A DNA stretch of 35,639 bases from Rickettsia typhi (GTDB lineage Bacteria > Pseudomonadota > Alphaproteobacteria > Rickettsiales > Deianiraeaceae), in NCBI GenBank assembly GCA_945876965.1, contig CAMCQG010000012.1, forward strand, positions 1-35,639, in the 5' to 3' direction. The translations under genes were made by a program, and so were the position numbers. Positions 27,323-35,564 of this stretch are shown piece after piece; position 1 is the stretch's first letter, and the number at the start of each line of letters is the position of its first letter. A model generated the notes under the pieces. That model was not told where the DNA came from and did no database searches. It was given only the letters and a program-made list of their open reading frames with translations.

Positions 27323-28009
27323 TTATTTATTTAATTTTTGTACTTTTTTTAGTTCCCTTGAAAAACCGCTGGCAAATAAAGCTGTCAACATACTATATAA
27401 TAAGATTCCAAAAATTGCTGTAAAACTTGCAATAAATTTACCCAATGCGGTAATAGGAACGACATCTCCGTATCCAACAGAAGTTGATGTCATAGTTGCC
27501 CACCATACTGATTTTAAAATAGAAGAAAATTTATCCTGAATCATACCTTCAGCAAGACACATTAAACTTGAAGAAGTAAGTATCAATATAAAAAAGAAGA
27601 CTCCTATTACAATAAAAGATTCTTTTTCAGCCTTACAAACCCTAACAATTGTATGTATAGCGTGCCTATATCTGCGATGTTTCAATAATGTAAATAACTT
27701 TAAAAGCCTTGTAAATCTTAACTGAAACAATCTTGCTGGCAATAAAAAGCTACACAAAACTATCAAATCAATTATCATTAATGGTTTAAATATTTTTTTA
27801 AAAGAATTATCAGAAGCTATAATTCTTAGTATATATTCTGCTAAAAAACAAAAAAATAATCCAACTTCCAAAGTAATATATCCTACATAATAATCCATTG
27901 CTTTTAATTCTGTGCTTACTATAAAAGAAAAAACAGCTATAAATGTTAGTATGTTTGAAATTATATCAAAATATTTATGCGATACAATATTATGACAAAT
28001 ATTTTTCAT
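27323..28009 (-). CDS. Voltage-gated-type potassium channel
   Basis: A 228-residue six-helix cation channel. S1-S4 cover about residues 15-115, with a partly charged S4 (R93, R98, R101, K104). The pore helix and selectivity filter read SVGYGD (177-182), the potassium signature, followed by S6 up to about residue 215 and a short basic tail. There is no cytoplasmic RCK or cNMP domain. Compact prokaryotic Kv channels of this type exist, though a role is rarely known. It is upstream of truB and preceded by a tiny membrane peptide gene. Confidence 0.9.
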   Translation of the reverse strand: MKNICHNIVSHKYFDIISNILTFIAVFSFIVSTELKAMDYYVGYITLEVGLFFCFLAEYILRIIASDNSFKKIFKPLMIIDLIVLCSFLLPARLFQLRFTRLLKLFTLLKHRRYRHAIHTIVRVCKAEKESFIVIGVFFFILILTSSSLMCLAEGMIQDKFSSILKSVWWATMTSTSVGYGDVVPITALGKFIASFTAIFGILLYSMLTALFASGFSRELKKVQKLNK

Positions 28010-28037
28010 TTTATAAGAATATAATATTAATTTTTGC

Positions 28038-28133
28038 TTAATTGGTCAAAGACTTAGAAAATAACACTATGAATAGCATTACAAATATAATAACCGAAAT
28101 TTCAGCTAATGTAAAGAAAATTTTTTTATTCAT
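28038..28133 (-). CDS. 31-aa single-pass membrane peptide upstream of the K+ channel
   Basis: A 32-codon frame starting MNKKIFFTLAEISVI, continuing with one hydrophobic helix and ending FSKSLTN. It stops 28 bases before the channel ATG on the same strand, so it could be co-transcribed. Basic residues at the N-terminus and a plain hydrophobic span would make a simple membrane peptide. It could be chance in AT-rich sequence. Confidence 0.33.
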   Translation of the reverse strand: MNKKIFFTLAEISVIIFVMLFIVLFSKSLTN

Positions 28134-28260
28134 AATTTCGCATATATTATAACAAAATTATTGTCTTTATGGTCATGTTATTGTCAACATATTAAAAAAA
28201 AATATTTTGCAATATAAAAATACATGTATGTAAAGAAATTTAATAAATTAATATTATAAT

Positions 28261-29283
28261 ATGAAAATTGTTGCAATACAAAAATTATTTTTACAAAATT
28301 TTAGAATCCATAAAGAATTAATATGCGATATTAAGCATAATAATATAATTTTGATTGGCAACAATGGAACAGGTAAAACCTCAATTTTAGAGGCAATAAC
28401 TCTGCTTTCTCCGGGCAGAGGAATGCTTTCGGCAAATGCAAAAGATATAAATTTGCATAACGAGCCAAAAAGCACAATTATTGCAGATTTTAACGATACA
28501 ACAAAAATTTGTATAGAAAATAAAATTGGCAACAAAACAATTTATGTCAACGATAAACCGATTGCAAAACAAACAGATTTAACAAATTGGTGCGACATCA
28601 TTTGGTTCACAGCAGATACACAATACACATTTTTGTTATCAAGTAGTAATCGTCGTAAATTTTTTGATCGCATGGTTTTTGCATTTTTTAACAACCATGC
28701 AATGCTTTTAAACGATTATGATAAATTATCAAAAGAAAGAATAAAAGTTTTGCAACTCGGCGGAAACAACTCAACATGGCTTGATATTATTGAAAAACAA
28801 CTTGTTGAAATTGGCAACAACATTACCAAAAATAGAACAGATTTTATCTGCGAATGCAACGATGAATCTAAAAACAATATTTTACCACCAGTTCAAATTA
28901 TATCCGATGTTGTTATTGATGAAAAATTTGCTGAAAATTTAAAAAACAACAGATCAAAAGATGCAGAATCTGGTAGAAATAATATTGGTCCACATAGGGC
29001 GGATTTTTCTATTACAGATGGCACCGAAACAATAAATAAAATTTCTAGTGGCAGACAAAAAATATTTTTATTGTCTGTTTTTGAGGTTTTTGCTAGACTT
29101 ATTGCTATAAAAAACCAACGAACGCCAATCATTTTATTTGACGAAATAAGCTCATTTGTTGATCAAAATAATTTTGATAAAATAATGCAAAGTTTCACCA
29201 AAAATAATGCCCAAATTTGGATGGCATCTCCAAGAAAATATGATTTATTTGATCAATACGATACGCAAATTATTAATTTTTAA
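28261..29283 (+). CDS. recF: DNA replication/repair protein RecF
   Basis: RecF, an SMC-like ATPase that helps load RecA at gaps. The 340-residue product has FRIHKELICDI near the start, Walker A IGNNGTGKTS (32-41), LSPGRGM, DRMVF, GPHRADF, an ABC signature SSGRQK and Walker B PIILFDEISSFVD. The signature has Arg where many family members have Gln. It is the first gene of a plus-strand run ending with lgt, separated from dapA by 69 bp, and is not next to dnaN or gyrB. Confidence 0.93.
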   Translation: MKIVAIQKLFLQNFRIHKELICDIKHNNIILIGNNGTGKTSILEAITLLSPGRGMLSANAKDINLHNEPKSTIIADFNDTTKICIENKIGNKTIYVNDKPIAKQTDLTNWCDIIWFTADTQYTFLLSSSNRRKFFDRMVFAFFNNHAMLLNDYDKLSKERIKVLQLGGNNSTWLDIIEKQLVEIGNNITKNRTDFICECNDESKNNILPPVQIISDVVIDEKFAENLKNNRSKDAESGRNNIGPHRADFSITDGTETINKISSGRQKIFLLSVFEVFARLIAIKNQRTPIILFDEISSFVDQNNFDKIMQSFTKNNAQIWMASPRKYDLFDQYDTQIINF

Positions 29284-29352
29284 TATTTATTATTGCATTT
29301 TATTTGCTTTGCATAAATCGACTTAACATACATTTATATAAATGATATTAAT

Positions 29353-30228
29353 ATGGTAAACGGAATTATAACTGCAATTTGCACCCCATTTTTAAACAAT
29401 AAAATAGATTTTGAAAGTTTGCAAAATATTTTAAATAAACAAGTAGAAGCAAAGGTTTCTGCAATTATAATGTTTGGGTCAACGGGTGAAGGGTCAAATA
29501 TAGAACCAGAAGAATACGGGGTTGCAATAAGTTTTGTTGCTGATTTTTTAGCAAAAACTAATGTTAAATTGTTTGTGGGTGCGTCATCTATGGCAACAAG
29601 CAGAGTAGTAAAATTATGCAATATTGCAAAAGAAAACGGTGCATTTGGAGCGTTAATTGCTCCGTCGCCATATAACAAGCCAACACAAGATGGAATTTTT
29701 GATATTTATAAACAAGCATCGCAAGTTGGCTTACCTGTGATTGCGTATAATATTCCGGGGCGTGCTTGCGTAGATATATCAGGCGAAACAATTCTTAGAA
29801 TATCAGAATTGCCAAATTTAATTGCAATCAAGGATTCAACAGGGGACATTCGTAGAATTATCAATTTAAAACAAAAACTAAATAACAAAAATTTTGGTAT
29901 TTTTTGTGGCGATGATTACATGTTTTTATCAAGCATGGTTCATGGTGCAGATGGAATTATTTCTGTGGCATCAAATATAGTTCCGCAAAAAATGGTTCAA
30001 ATTTATGATTTTTGCATTGCAAATGACTATAAAAATGCAAACAAATTATATAACGATATATATCCGCTTTTTGTATCTTTGTTTTGCCAGAGCAATCCAA
30101 TTCCTGTTAAGTTTGCAGCAAAATATTTAGGGCTTATAAAATCGGATGAATTGCGAGCACCATTGTTTGCACTTAGCGACCCAAAATTGATTGAAATTTT
30201 AACAAAAGATATTGATTTGGCATTGTAA
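29353..30228 (+). CDS. dapA: 4-hydroxy-tetrahydrodipicolinate synthase
   Basis: DapA condenses pyruvate with aspartate semialdehyde on the route to meso-diaminopimelate and lysine. The 291-residue TIM barrel carries the Schiff-base lysine K160 in AIKDSTGD, the catalytic Y132 in AYNIPGR, and GSTGEG in place of the more common GTTGES loop, retaining one hydroxyl in each position. It provides cell-wall diaminopimelate, in line with slt and lgt in the same window. The next gene starts 1 nt after its stop. Confidence 0.94.
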   Translation: MVNGIITAICTPFLNNKIDFESLQNILNKQVEAKVSAIIMFGSTGEGSNIEPEEYGVAISFVADFLAKTNVKLFVGASSMATSRVVKLCNIAKENGAFGALIAPSPYNKPTQDGIFDIYKQASQVGLPVIAYNIPGRACVDISGETILRISELPNLIAIKDSTGDIRRIINLKQKLNNKNFGIFCGDDYMFLSSMVHGADGIISVASNIVPQKMVQIYDFCIANDYKNANKLYNDIYPLFVSLFCQSNPIPVKFAAKYLGLIKSDELRAPLFALSDPKLIEILTKDIDLAL

Positions 30229-30229
30229 T

Positions 30230-33200
30230 ATGATGCTATTTGATGAAAAATATTTAGATCATATCGAAATTCCAGATAATTTAGAGATTGCCAAAGAAAT
30301 TTTTGCAAGATGGAATAATGCAACCGATTTGCATAGCGAAATTTTGCATCAACAAAATTTTTTGAAAGAATTTTTTGGCACAATTTGCGGATATACAAAT
30401 CAAACAGGCGGCGAAAACAATACTTTATTTTGGGAAACGGGTGGACACGATGGCAAAAGACCTGATGGAACTTTGGGAATAAATGCTGATAATATTAAGG
30501 TTGTAATTGAATTAAAAGACGATACTATTAAATTGAATAAAAATCAAAAACGCAAAGAATTTTGGGACACACCAATTGAACAAGGGTTTATGTATGCCAG
30601 CAAAATGAGGGGCAAATGCGAGTGGGTTATTGTTAGTAATTTTAGAGAAATTTTGCTTTTTAGAAGCAATGACGAAAGTAGATTTTGCAAATTTTTGCTT
30701 AGCGAACTTGCAACTGATGACACAAAAATATCCCAGTTTTGTTATATTTTTAAAATTGGCAATTTATTTACCGAGCAAAAAAATAGATCAAAAATTCACG
30801 ATTTAATTGAAAAAAGAGAGGCGGATAAAAAAGCTTTGCAAGACAGTTTTTATGCCGATTATAAACTTAAAAGAACTCAATTAAAAGAGCATTTAATTGC
30901 AACAAATACAGACAAACCTGAATTAAAAAACAATCATCATTTATATTTTGCCGACAAGTTGCTGCGAAGAATTTTGTTTATATCCTATTGCGAAGAAAGG
31001 GGTTTAATTCCAGAAAATACCTTAGCAAACGAGATTGAATCTGCCAGAGGTCATAAATATAACAAACTTAAAGATTTATTTTTAGATGTAGACAAAGGGG
31101 GCAATAAAATTCCTGCATTTAACGGCGGATTATTCAAAGCAGACGAGGTTTTAAATAGCCTAAATATTGATGACCAGCAAATTGATTCGTGCTTGATTGC
31201 CATTGCCAAAACAACTTTGCAAAAAAAACCGGGGGTTGAGATTTTTGGACACATTTTTGAACAATCAATAACCGATTTAGAGCAAGAGGCAAATCCAGAA
31301 ATGTTTGTTTTGCAAGAGGGACAGGTAAAAAAAGATGGGGTGGTTTATACGCCAGAGCCAATTACAAAATTTATTGTGTCAAGCACACTTGGGGCTTGGC
31401 TTGCCCAGCAACGAGAAAAAACAGGAGGCGATGAAGATAAATATAAGCAGATATTATCAAAAGTAAAAGTGATTGATCCCGCTTGTGGAAGTGGGGCATT
31501 TTTGATTGCAGTTTTCGATTTTTTGGTAAAAGAATGGCAAAAATTTGACGAATATGATATGCATAATCACATTTTGCAAAACAACATTTTTGGGGTAGAT
31601 ATAAATCCAATTTCGGTTGAAATTGCTAAACTTAGTTTGTGGCTTAAAACCGTTGATTTTAAAGAAAAATTGGCAAATTTAGACAATCAAATAAAAGTGG
31701 GGAATAGCCTTGTAGACGACCCAAATTATGCGGGCGGCTGGGACGACCAAAGCGGAAGAGTTGTTTATGGCACATTCAAAAGTCAGATTTCGTTTGACGA
31801 AACACAAAAGACAAAATCGTTTGCATTTGATTGGTCAAAAGAATTTTTGCCATTTTTAAAAGACGGCGGTTTTGATATTGTGGTTGGCAACCCGCCATAT
31901 GTTAGGCAAGAATTATTCAGCGATGTAAAACCCTATTTAGGCTTTAAAAATAAGCAAAAACAAATAAGATATGAGGTGTTTAGTGGGCAGGCAGATTTGT
32001 ATTGTTATTTTTACGAAAAAGGTTTAGATTTGCTAAAAAATGGAGGAAAACTGGGGTTTATAACATCAAATAAATGGATGCGAGCAAAATATGGTGAAAA
32101 TTTGCGAAAATATTTGTTAAGCGGATATAAAATTGAAAAATTGATTGATTTAGGCGGGCAAAAGATTTTTGAAACTGTGACCGTTGACACAAATATTATG
32201 GTTGTTAAAAAAGCTTTTTCGTTTCACGATTACCGCATTTCTGTTGGTAATAATTTAGATGAACTGACAGATTTTAATCCAAAATATTTGAGTGAAAAAA
32301 ACTTTAACATAAATTTAGGATACGATTCTAATGAGATAAAAACAAAAATGGAAAAACTTGGCACTCCACTAAAAAACTGGAATGTTAGAATTAATCGTGG
32401 TATTTTGACAGGTTTTAACGAGGCGTTTATAATTGACACAAAAACCCGCGATGAGCTGATAAAACAAGACCCTGCAAGTGAAGAAATTATCAAGCCAATT
32501 TTGCGTGGCAGGGATATTGATAGATATGGCTACGAATGGGCTGGGTTATGGCTTATAAATTCTCATAATGGATATTTAAGCAGCTTAACCTCCCAACCTG
32601 CGGGGGAGGTCGGCGAAACGACGGGTGGGGGGTTTGAAAGACAAATGAGACAATACAATATAAACAATTTGATTTACACCAAAAAAATGCGTAGCGAAAT
32701 GACATCGCAAGAATTTAAAATATGGAATAAAATTAACAAAAATCAGTTAGGATTTAAATTTAGAAGACAGCACCCAATTGGTAATTTTATTACAGATTTT
32801 TGTTGTTTAGAAAAAAAATTAATCATCGAAATAGATGGCGGACAACATACAGAACAAGAAAAATACGACAACCAAAGAACAGCTTTTTTAAATGATTGCG
32901 GTTTTAAAGTTATTAGATTTTGGAACAACGAAATTATAAAAAATTTAGATAATTGTCTTGAATATATTGTTTATTTGTTGAATGAAAAAACCCCTCCCCA
33001 AATTTCTTTTGGAAATTTGACCCTCCCTCAAGGGGAGGATTACGCATCTAGCCACACTCTTAACTCCACCCTTGAGGGGGAGTCAGATTTACAAAGTAAA
33101 TCTGGTGGGGGGTCTATTCTGCCAATAAACATAGAAAAAGATTACCCTGCAATTTTTAAACATCTGCAAAAATATCAAACACAATGTCAAAAACGAACCG

Positions 33201-33847
33201 ACCAAGGCAATCATTGGACAAACCTGCGAAGCTGTGCCTACATTGACGATTTTTTAAAAGAAAAAATTATATATCCAGAAACAACAGATTCGGCATCTTT
33301 TGTTTTAGACAAAAGCACCGTTATGATAGAAAAAACCTGCTATTTTATAATTGGAAATGATTTAAAATATTTAACTGCAATTTTAAATTCAAAATTTTGC
33401 ACTTGGGCTTTTAAAAAATTTTATAACGGCGTTGAGATAGGTAAAAATGCTTATCAATACAGAAAAATATCTATGGAACAAATTCCAATACCGCAAATTG
33501 ATGCCGAGGCACAAAAGCCATTTGAAGGAAAAGTTGATAAAATGATAGAAATTAAACAAAAAATACAAGCAATAAACACAAAAGTTTTAAAACTTATTGC
33601 AGGAGATTTTGAAACCGTTGATCTTATCAAGTTGCACAATTGGTATGAATTATCGTGGGCGGATTTTGTTAAAAAATGCAAAATAAAAGGCAACATAAAA
33701 GATGAATGGCTTGAAAGATTTGAACAAAATAAAAAAGACATAGAAATTTTGCAAACAAAAGCAATCAAAATTGATAATGATATTGACAATATGGTTTATT
33801 CACTTTATGGGCTTACAGAAACCGAAATTGAAATGATAAACAAATGA
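30230..33847 (+). CDS. Type IIG restriction-modification enzyme with in-frame DUF559 insertion
   Basis: A single-chain nuclease-methyltransferase of 1205 residues (Eco57I-like). The N-terminal nuclease domain has P78-D79 and E94-L-K96, a PD-ExK pattern. The N6-adenine methyltransferase has motif I VIDPACGSGAF (from 414) and N554-P-P-Y557 in VVGNPPYV. The C-terminal region is a TaqI_C-like specificity domain. Inside it, between INSHNGY and INIEKDYPAI, lies an extra ~180 residues (about 783-964) coding for a DUF559 nuclease flanked by palindromic DNA; the frame remains open throughout. ATG 30230 is 1 nt after dapA, and the stop overlaps dnaQ (ATGA), so it sits between housekeeping genes and is coupled to dnaQ. 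Confidence 0.9.
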   Translation: MMLFDEKYLDHIEIPDNLEIAKEIFARWNNATDLHSEILHQQNFLKEFFGTICGYTNQTGGENNTLFWETGGHDGKRPDGTLGINADNIKVVIELKDDTIKLNKNQKRKEFWDTPIEQGFMYASKMRGKCEWVIVSNFREILLFRSNDESRFCKFLLSELATDDTKISQFCYIFKIGNLFTEQKNRSKIHDLIEKREADKKALQDSFYADYKLKRTQLKEHLIATNTDKPELKNNHHLYFADKLLRRILFISYCEERGLIPENTLANEIESARGHKYNKLKDLFLDVDKGGNKIPAFNGGLFKADEVLNSLNIDDQQIDSCLIAIAKTTLQKKPGVEIFGHIFEQSITDLEQEANPEMFVLQEGQVKKDGVVYTPEPITKFIVSSTLGAWLAQQREKTGGDEDKYKQILSKVKVIDPACGSGAFLIAVFDFLVKEWQKFDEYDMHNHILQNNIFGVDINPISVEIAKLSLWLKTVDFKEKLANLDNQIKVGNSLVDDPNYAGGWDDQSGRVVYGTFKSQISFDETQKTKSFAFDWSKEFLPFLKDGGFDIVVGNPPYVRQELFSDVKPYLGFKNKQKQIRYEVFSGQADLYCYFYEKGLDLLKNGGKLGFITSNKWMRAKYGENLRKYLLSGYKIEKLIDLGGQKIFETVTVDTNIMVVKKAFSFHDYRISVGNNLDELTDFNPKYLSEKNFNINLGYDSNEIKTKMEKLGTPLKNWNVRINRGILTGFNEAFIIDTKTRDELIKQDPASEEIIKPILRGRDIDRYGYEWAGLWLINSHNGYLSSLTSQPAGEVGETTGGGFERQMRQYNINNLIYTKKMRSEMTSQEFKIWNKINKNQLGFKFRRQHPIGNFITDFCCLEKKLIIEIDGGQHTEQEKYDNQRTAFLNDCGFKVIRFWNNEIIKNLDNCLEYIVYLLNEKTPPQISFGNLTLPQGEDYASSHTLNSTLEGESDLQSKSGGGSILPINIEKDYPAIFKHLQKYQTQCQKRTDQGNHWTNLRSCAYIDDFLKEKIIYPETTDSASFVLDKSTVMIEKTCYFIIGNDLKYLTAILNSKFCTWAFKKFYNGVEIGKNAYQYRKISMEQIPIPQIDAEAQKPFEGKVDKMIEIKQKIQAINTKVLKLIAGDFETVDLIKLHNWYELSWADFVKKCKIKGNIKDEWLERFEQNKKDIEILQTKAIKIDNDIDNMVYSLYGLTETEIEMINK
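32588..32610. repeat. Left palindrome of the DUF559 element
   Basis: ACCTCCC (32588-32594) pairs with GGGAGGT (32604-32610), and an inner CC/GG pair narrows the loop to three bases. It is followed by CGGCGAAACGACGGGTGGGG. Such GC-rich stretches stand out in a window where intergenic DNA is mostly A and T. Confidence 0.75.
32999..33019. repeat. Palindrome 1 on the right side of the DUF559 element
   Basis: CAAATTTC (32999-33006) and GAAATTTG (33012-33019) form an 8-bp stem around a 5-base loop. It directly follows a CCCCTCCC tract, the inverted counterpart of the G-rich tract left of the nuclease part. Confidence 0.75.
33022..33038. repeat. Palindrome 2 on the right side of the DUF559 element
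   Basis: CCTCCC (33022-33027) pairs with GGGAGG (33033-33038), with a T-G pair and the loop CAA inside. The same C-rich/G-rich motif recurs imperfectly at 33063-33083 (ACTCC...GGAGT). Confidence 0.75.
33084..33113. repeat. Palindrome 3 and terminal GGTGGGGGGT
   Basis: CAGATTTAC (33084-33092) and GTAAATCTG (33096-33104) form a 9-bp stem with loop AAA, leading straight into GGTGGGGGGT (33104-33113). The latter exactly repeats 32624-32633 from the left side. A degraded relative of this block is at 35415-35463. Confidence 0.78.
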
Positions 33848-34527
33848 GATATGTATTTTTTGACACAGAAACAACCGGATTAAATTATGCAACAGGTGAC
33901 AGAGTTTTTGAAATTGGTTGTGTTGAAGTTATTGATAGAAAAAAAACTGGCAAAACTTTTAATAGCTTATTAAATCCAGAAAAACCACTATCAGAAGCAT
34001 CAAAGGAAATTTGTAAAATGACCGATGCCGAATTGGTTGATAAACCACTTTTTGCCGATGTGGTTGAAAGATTTTTAAAATTTTTAAATAGCGATAAAGA
34101 CACGGTTTTGGTTGCACACAACGCCAAATTTGATATTGGTTTTTTGAACAACGAACTTGCTATGGTTGGTGCTGAAAATTTAGATAAATTTACAATTATA
34201 GACACTTTGCAAATTGCAAGGGTTAAGTTTCCGGGTAGCCCAGCCAGTTTGAATGCGTTATCTAAAAAGTTCGAAATTGACTTGGCAGGACGGGAGGAAA
34301 AAGGTCATGGTGCGTTGCTTGATAGCGATATTTTGGCTGATGTTTTTATAAAAATGTGTGCCGATGATGATGATAATTTTATTGTTACGAGCAATAAAGA
34401 AGAGATATTATTTTTTGATATTATAAAACGAGAATCTGTTTTGCAAGCACGAGATTTTGAGGTAGAGCAAGCAGATTTTTTGGCACATCAAAAAATATTA
34501 GAGCAAATAAAAATTGAACTTTGGTAA
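33844..34527 (+). CDS. dnaQ: DNA polymerase III epsilon subunit (proofreading exonuclease)
   Basis: A 227-residue DEDDh exonuclease of the DnaQ type, which proofreads for the replicative polymerase. Exo I is FFDTETTGL with D7 and E9, Exo II is VAHNAKFDIGFLNNEL, and Exo III is GHGALLDSDILADVF with the catalytic His and Asp. The C-terminal region (EQADFLAHQKILEQI) is short. The ATG overlaps the type IIG stop (ATGA), a translational coupling between a restriction gene and a replication gene. Confidence 0.94.
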   Translation: MRYVFFDTETTGLNYATGDRVFEIGCVEVIDRKKTGKTFNSLLNPEKPLSEASKEICKMTDAELVDKPLFADVVERFLKFLNSDKDTVLVAHNAKFDIGFLNNELAMVGAENLDKFTIIDTLQIARVKFPGSPASLNALSKKFEIDLAGREEKGHGALLDSDILADVFIKMCADDDDNFIVTSNKEEILFFDIIKRESVLQARDFEVEQADFLAHQKILEQIKIELW

Positions 34528-34529
34528 TT

Positions 34530-35333
34530 ATGCTAACATACCCCAATATTGATCCTATCATTTTTGATATTTATGGACCACTAAAATTACGCTGGTATTC
34601 GCTTGGCTATATGATTGGAATATTTTTTGGTGCATATTTTGCGGCAAACGAACTAAAAAAACAAGGTAAAATATCTGTAAGCATATTTGATGATTTAATT
34701 TCGTATTTAACATTTGGAATTATTATTGGTGGTAGACTATTTTATGTTTTGTTTTACGGCGACGGATATTACTTGCATAACCCTATAAAAGCATTATATT
34801 TATGGGATGGAGGAATGTCTTTTCATGGCGGACTTAGTGGCGTTATTGTTGGTATGTTTTTGCTGGCTAAAAAGTACAAAATTTCACCTGCAAATGTGCT
34901 AGATTTGGGAGCTATTTCGTCGACAATTGGATTATTTTGTGTGCGAATTGCAAATTTTATAAATGGAGAATTATATGGTAGACAATCAAATATTTGGTGT
35001 TCATTTATTTTCCCGATAGACGAATTGCAAGTTTCTCGCCATCCTAGCCAGCTTTATGAGGCATTTGGCGAAGGATTATTGTTATTTATGATACTGTTTA
35101 TATTATATAAAAAAACCAATATTTATAAAGCAAAATGGGCATTATCCAGCTTGTTTTTGATTGGCTACGGATCAATTAGGTTTTGCATTGAATTTACTCG
35201 CGAACCAGATAAACAAATAGGACTTATTTTGCAATATTTTACAATGGGGCAAGTGTTTTGTGCAATAATGATTGCATCTGGCACATTGCTTTGTTTTTAT
35301 TCTTATAAAAATACTGTTGTTAAGCAAAAATAA
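34530..35333 (+). CDS. lgt: Prolipoprotein diacylglyceryl transferase
   Basis: Lgt adds the diacylglyceryl group to the lipobox cysteine of prolipoproteins, the first step of lipoprotein maturation. The 267-residue membrane protein shows LRWYSLGYMIG, GGRLFYVLFY, GGMSFHGGLSG, the Lgt signature region VRIANFINGELYGR, HPSQLYEAFGEG and FCIEFTREPD, with seven or so membrane helices. ATG 34530 is 2 nt after the dnaQ stop. It serves the small lipoproteins encoded at 4.6 and 5.8 kb, among others. Confidence 0.95.
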   Translation: MLTYPNIDPIIFDIYGPLKLRWYSLGYMIGIFFGAYFAANELKKQGKISVSIFDDLISYLTFGIIIGGRLFYVLFYGDGYYLHNPIKALYLWDGGMSFHGGLSGVIVGMFLLAKKYKISPANVLDLGAISSTIGLFCVRIANFINGELYGRQSNIWCSFIFPIDELQVSRHPSQLYEAFGEGLLLFMILFILYKKTNIYKAKWALSSLFLIGYGSIRFCIEFTREPDKQIGLILQYFTMGQVFCAIMIASGTLLCFYSYKNTVVKQK

Positions 35334-35414
35334 AACTTTTTATCAAATATCAACACAGCAAACAAATAAACCACAAACATCGCCACTTGATTTTTCTGGC
35401 TACATAATCTTTTG

Positions 35415-35463
35415 TCTCCATTTTTAAGGAAAAGATAAATTGCAAAGCAATTAGGTGGGGTTT
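35415..35463. repeat. Degraded copy of the DUF559-element right end
   Basis: After lgt, TCTCCATTTTTAAGG, a spacer, AATTGCAAAGCAATT and AGGTGGGG follow each other in the order seen in 33063-33113 (ACTCCACCCTTGAGG, the palindrome with AAA loop, GGTGGGG). The palindrome here is AATTGC/GCAATT with the same AAA loop. Many G and C positions are now A or T. No DUF559 gene is attached within the window. The rest of 35334-35564 is A/T-rich without a gene; TTGACA at 35505-35510 is a possible -35 for the next gene. Confidence 0.6.
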
Positions 35464-35564
35464 TCTAAATTATAAAAATATTTACAATTTAATTTTCAAA
35501 ACAATTGACAATAGTATTTATACAACCACAGATATTTATTATAAATTAACTTTACCAGCAATTA

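Larger units (their letters stand above)
32588..33113 (+). mobile_element. DUF559 nuclease element with palindromic flanks, inside the type IIG gene
   Basis: A roughly 526-bp unit that is GC-rich at its ends and inserted in frame. Left edge: a palindrome (32588-32610) and GGTGGGGGGT. Middle: a DUF559 domain from ATG 32645, with EMTSQEFKIWNKI, FRRQHPIG (fused residues 844-851), D856 in FITDF, E867-x-D869 in EIDGGQH, and VIRFWNNEI. Right edge: three palindromes (32999-33104), ending in the same GGTGGGGGGT (33104-33113). The nuclease part is framed by inverted G-rich and C-rich tracts (to 32635, from 32988). DUF559 proteins are Vsr-like predicted endonucleases; that this is a mobile unit is inference. 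The exact boundaries are uncertain. Confidence 0.72.
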
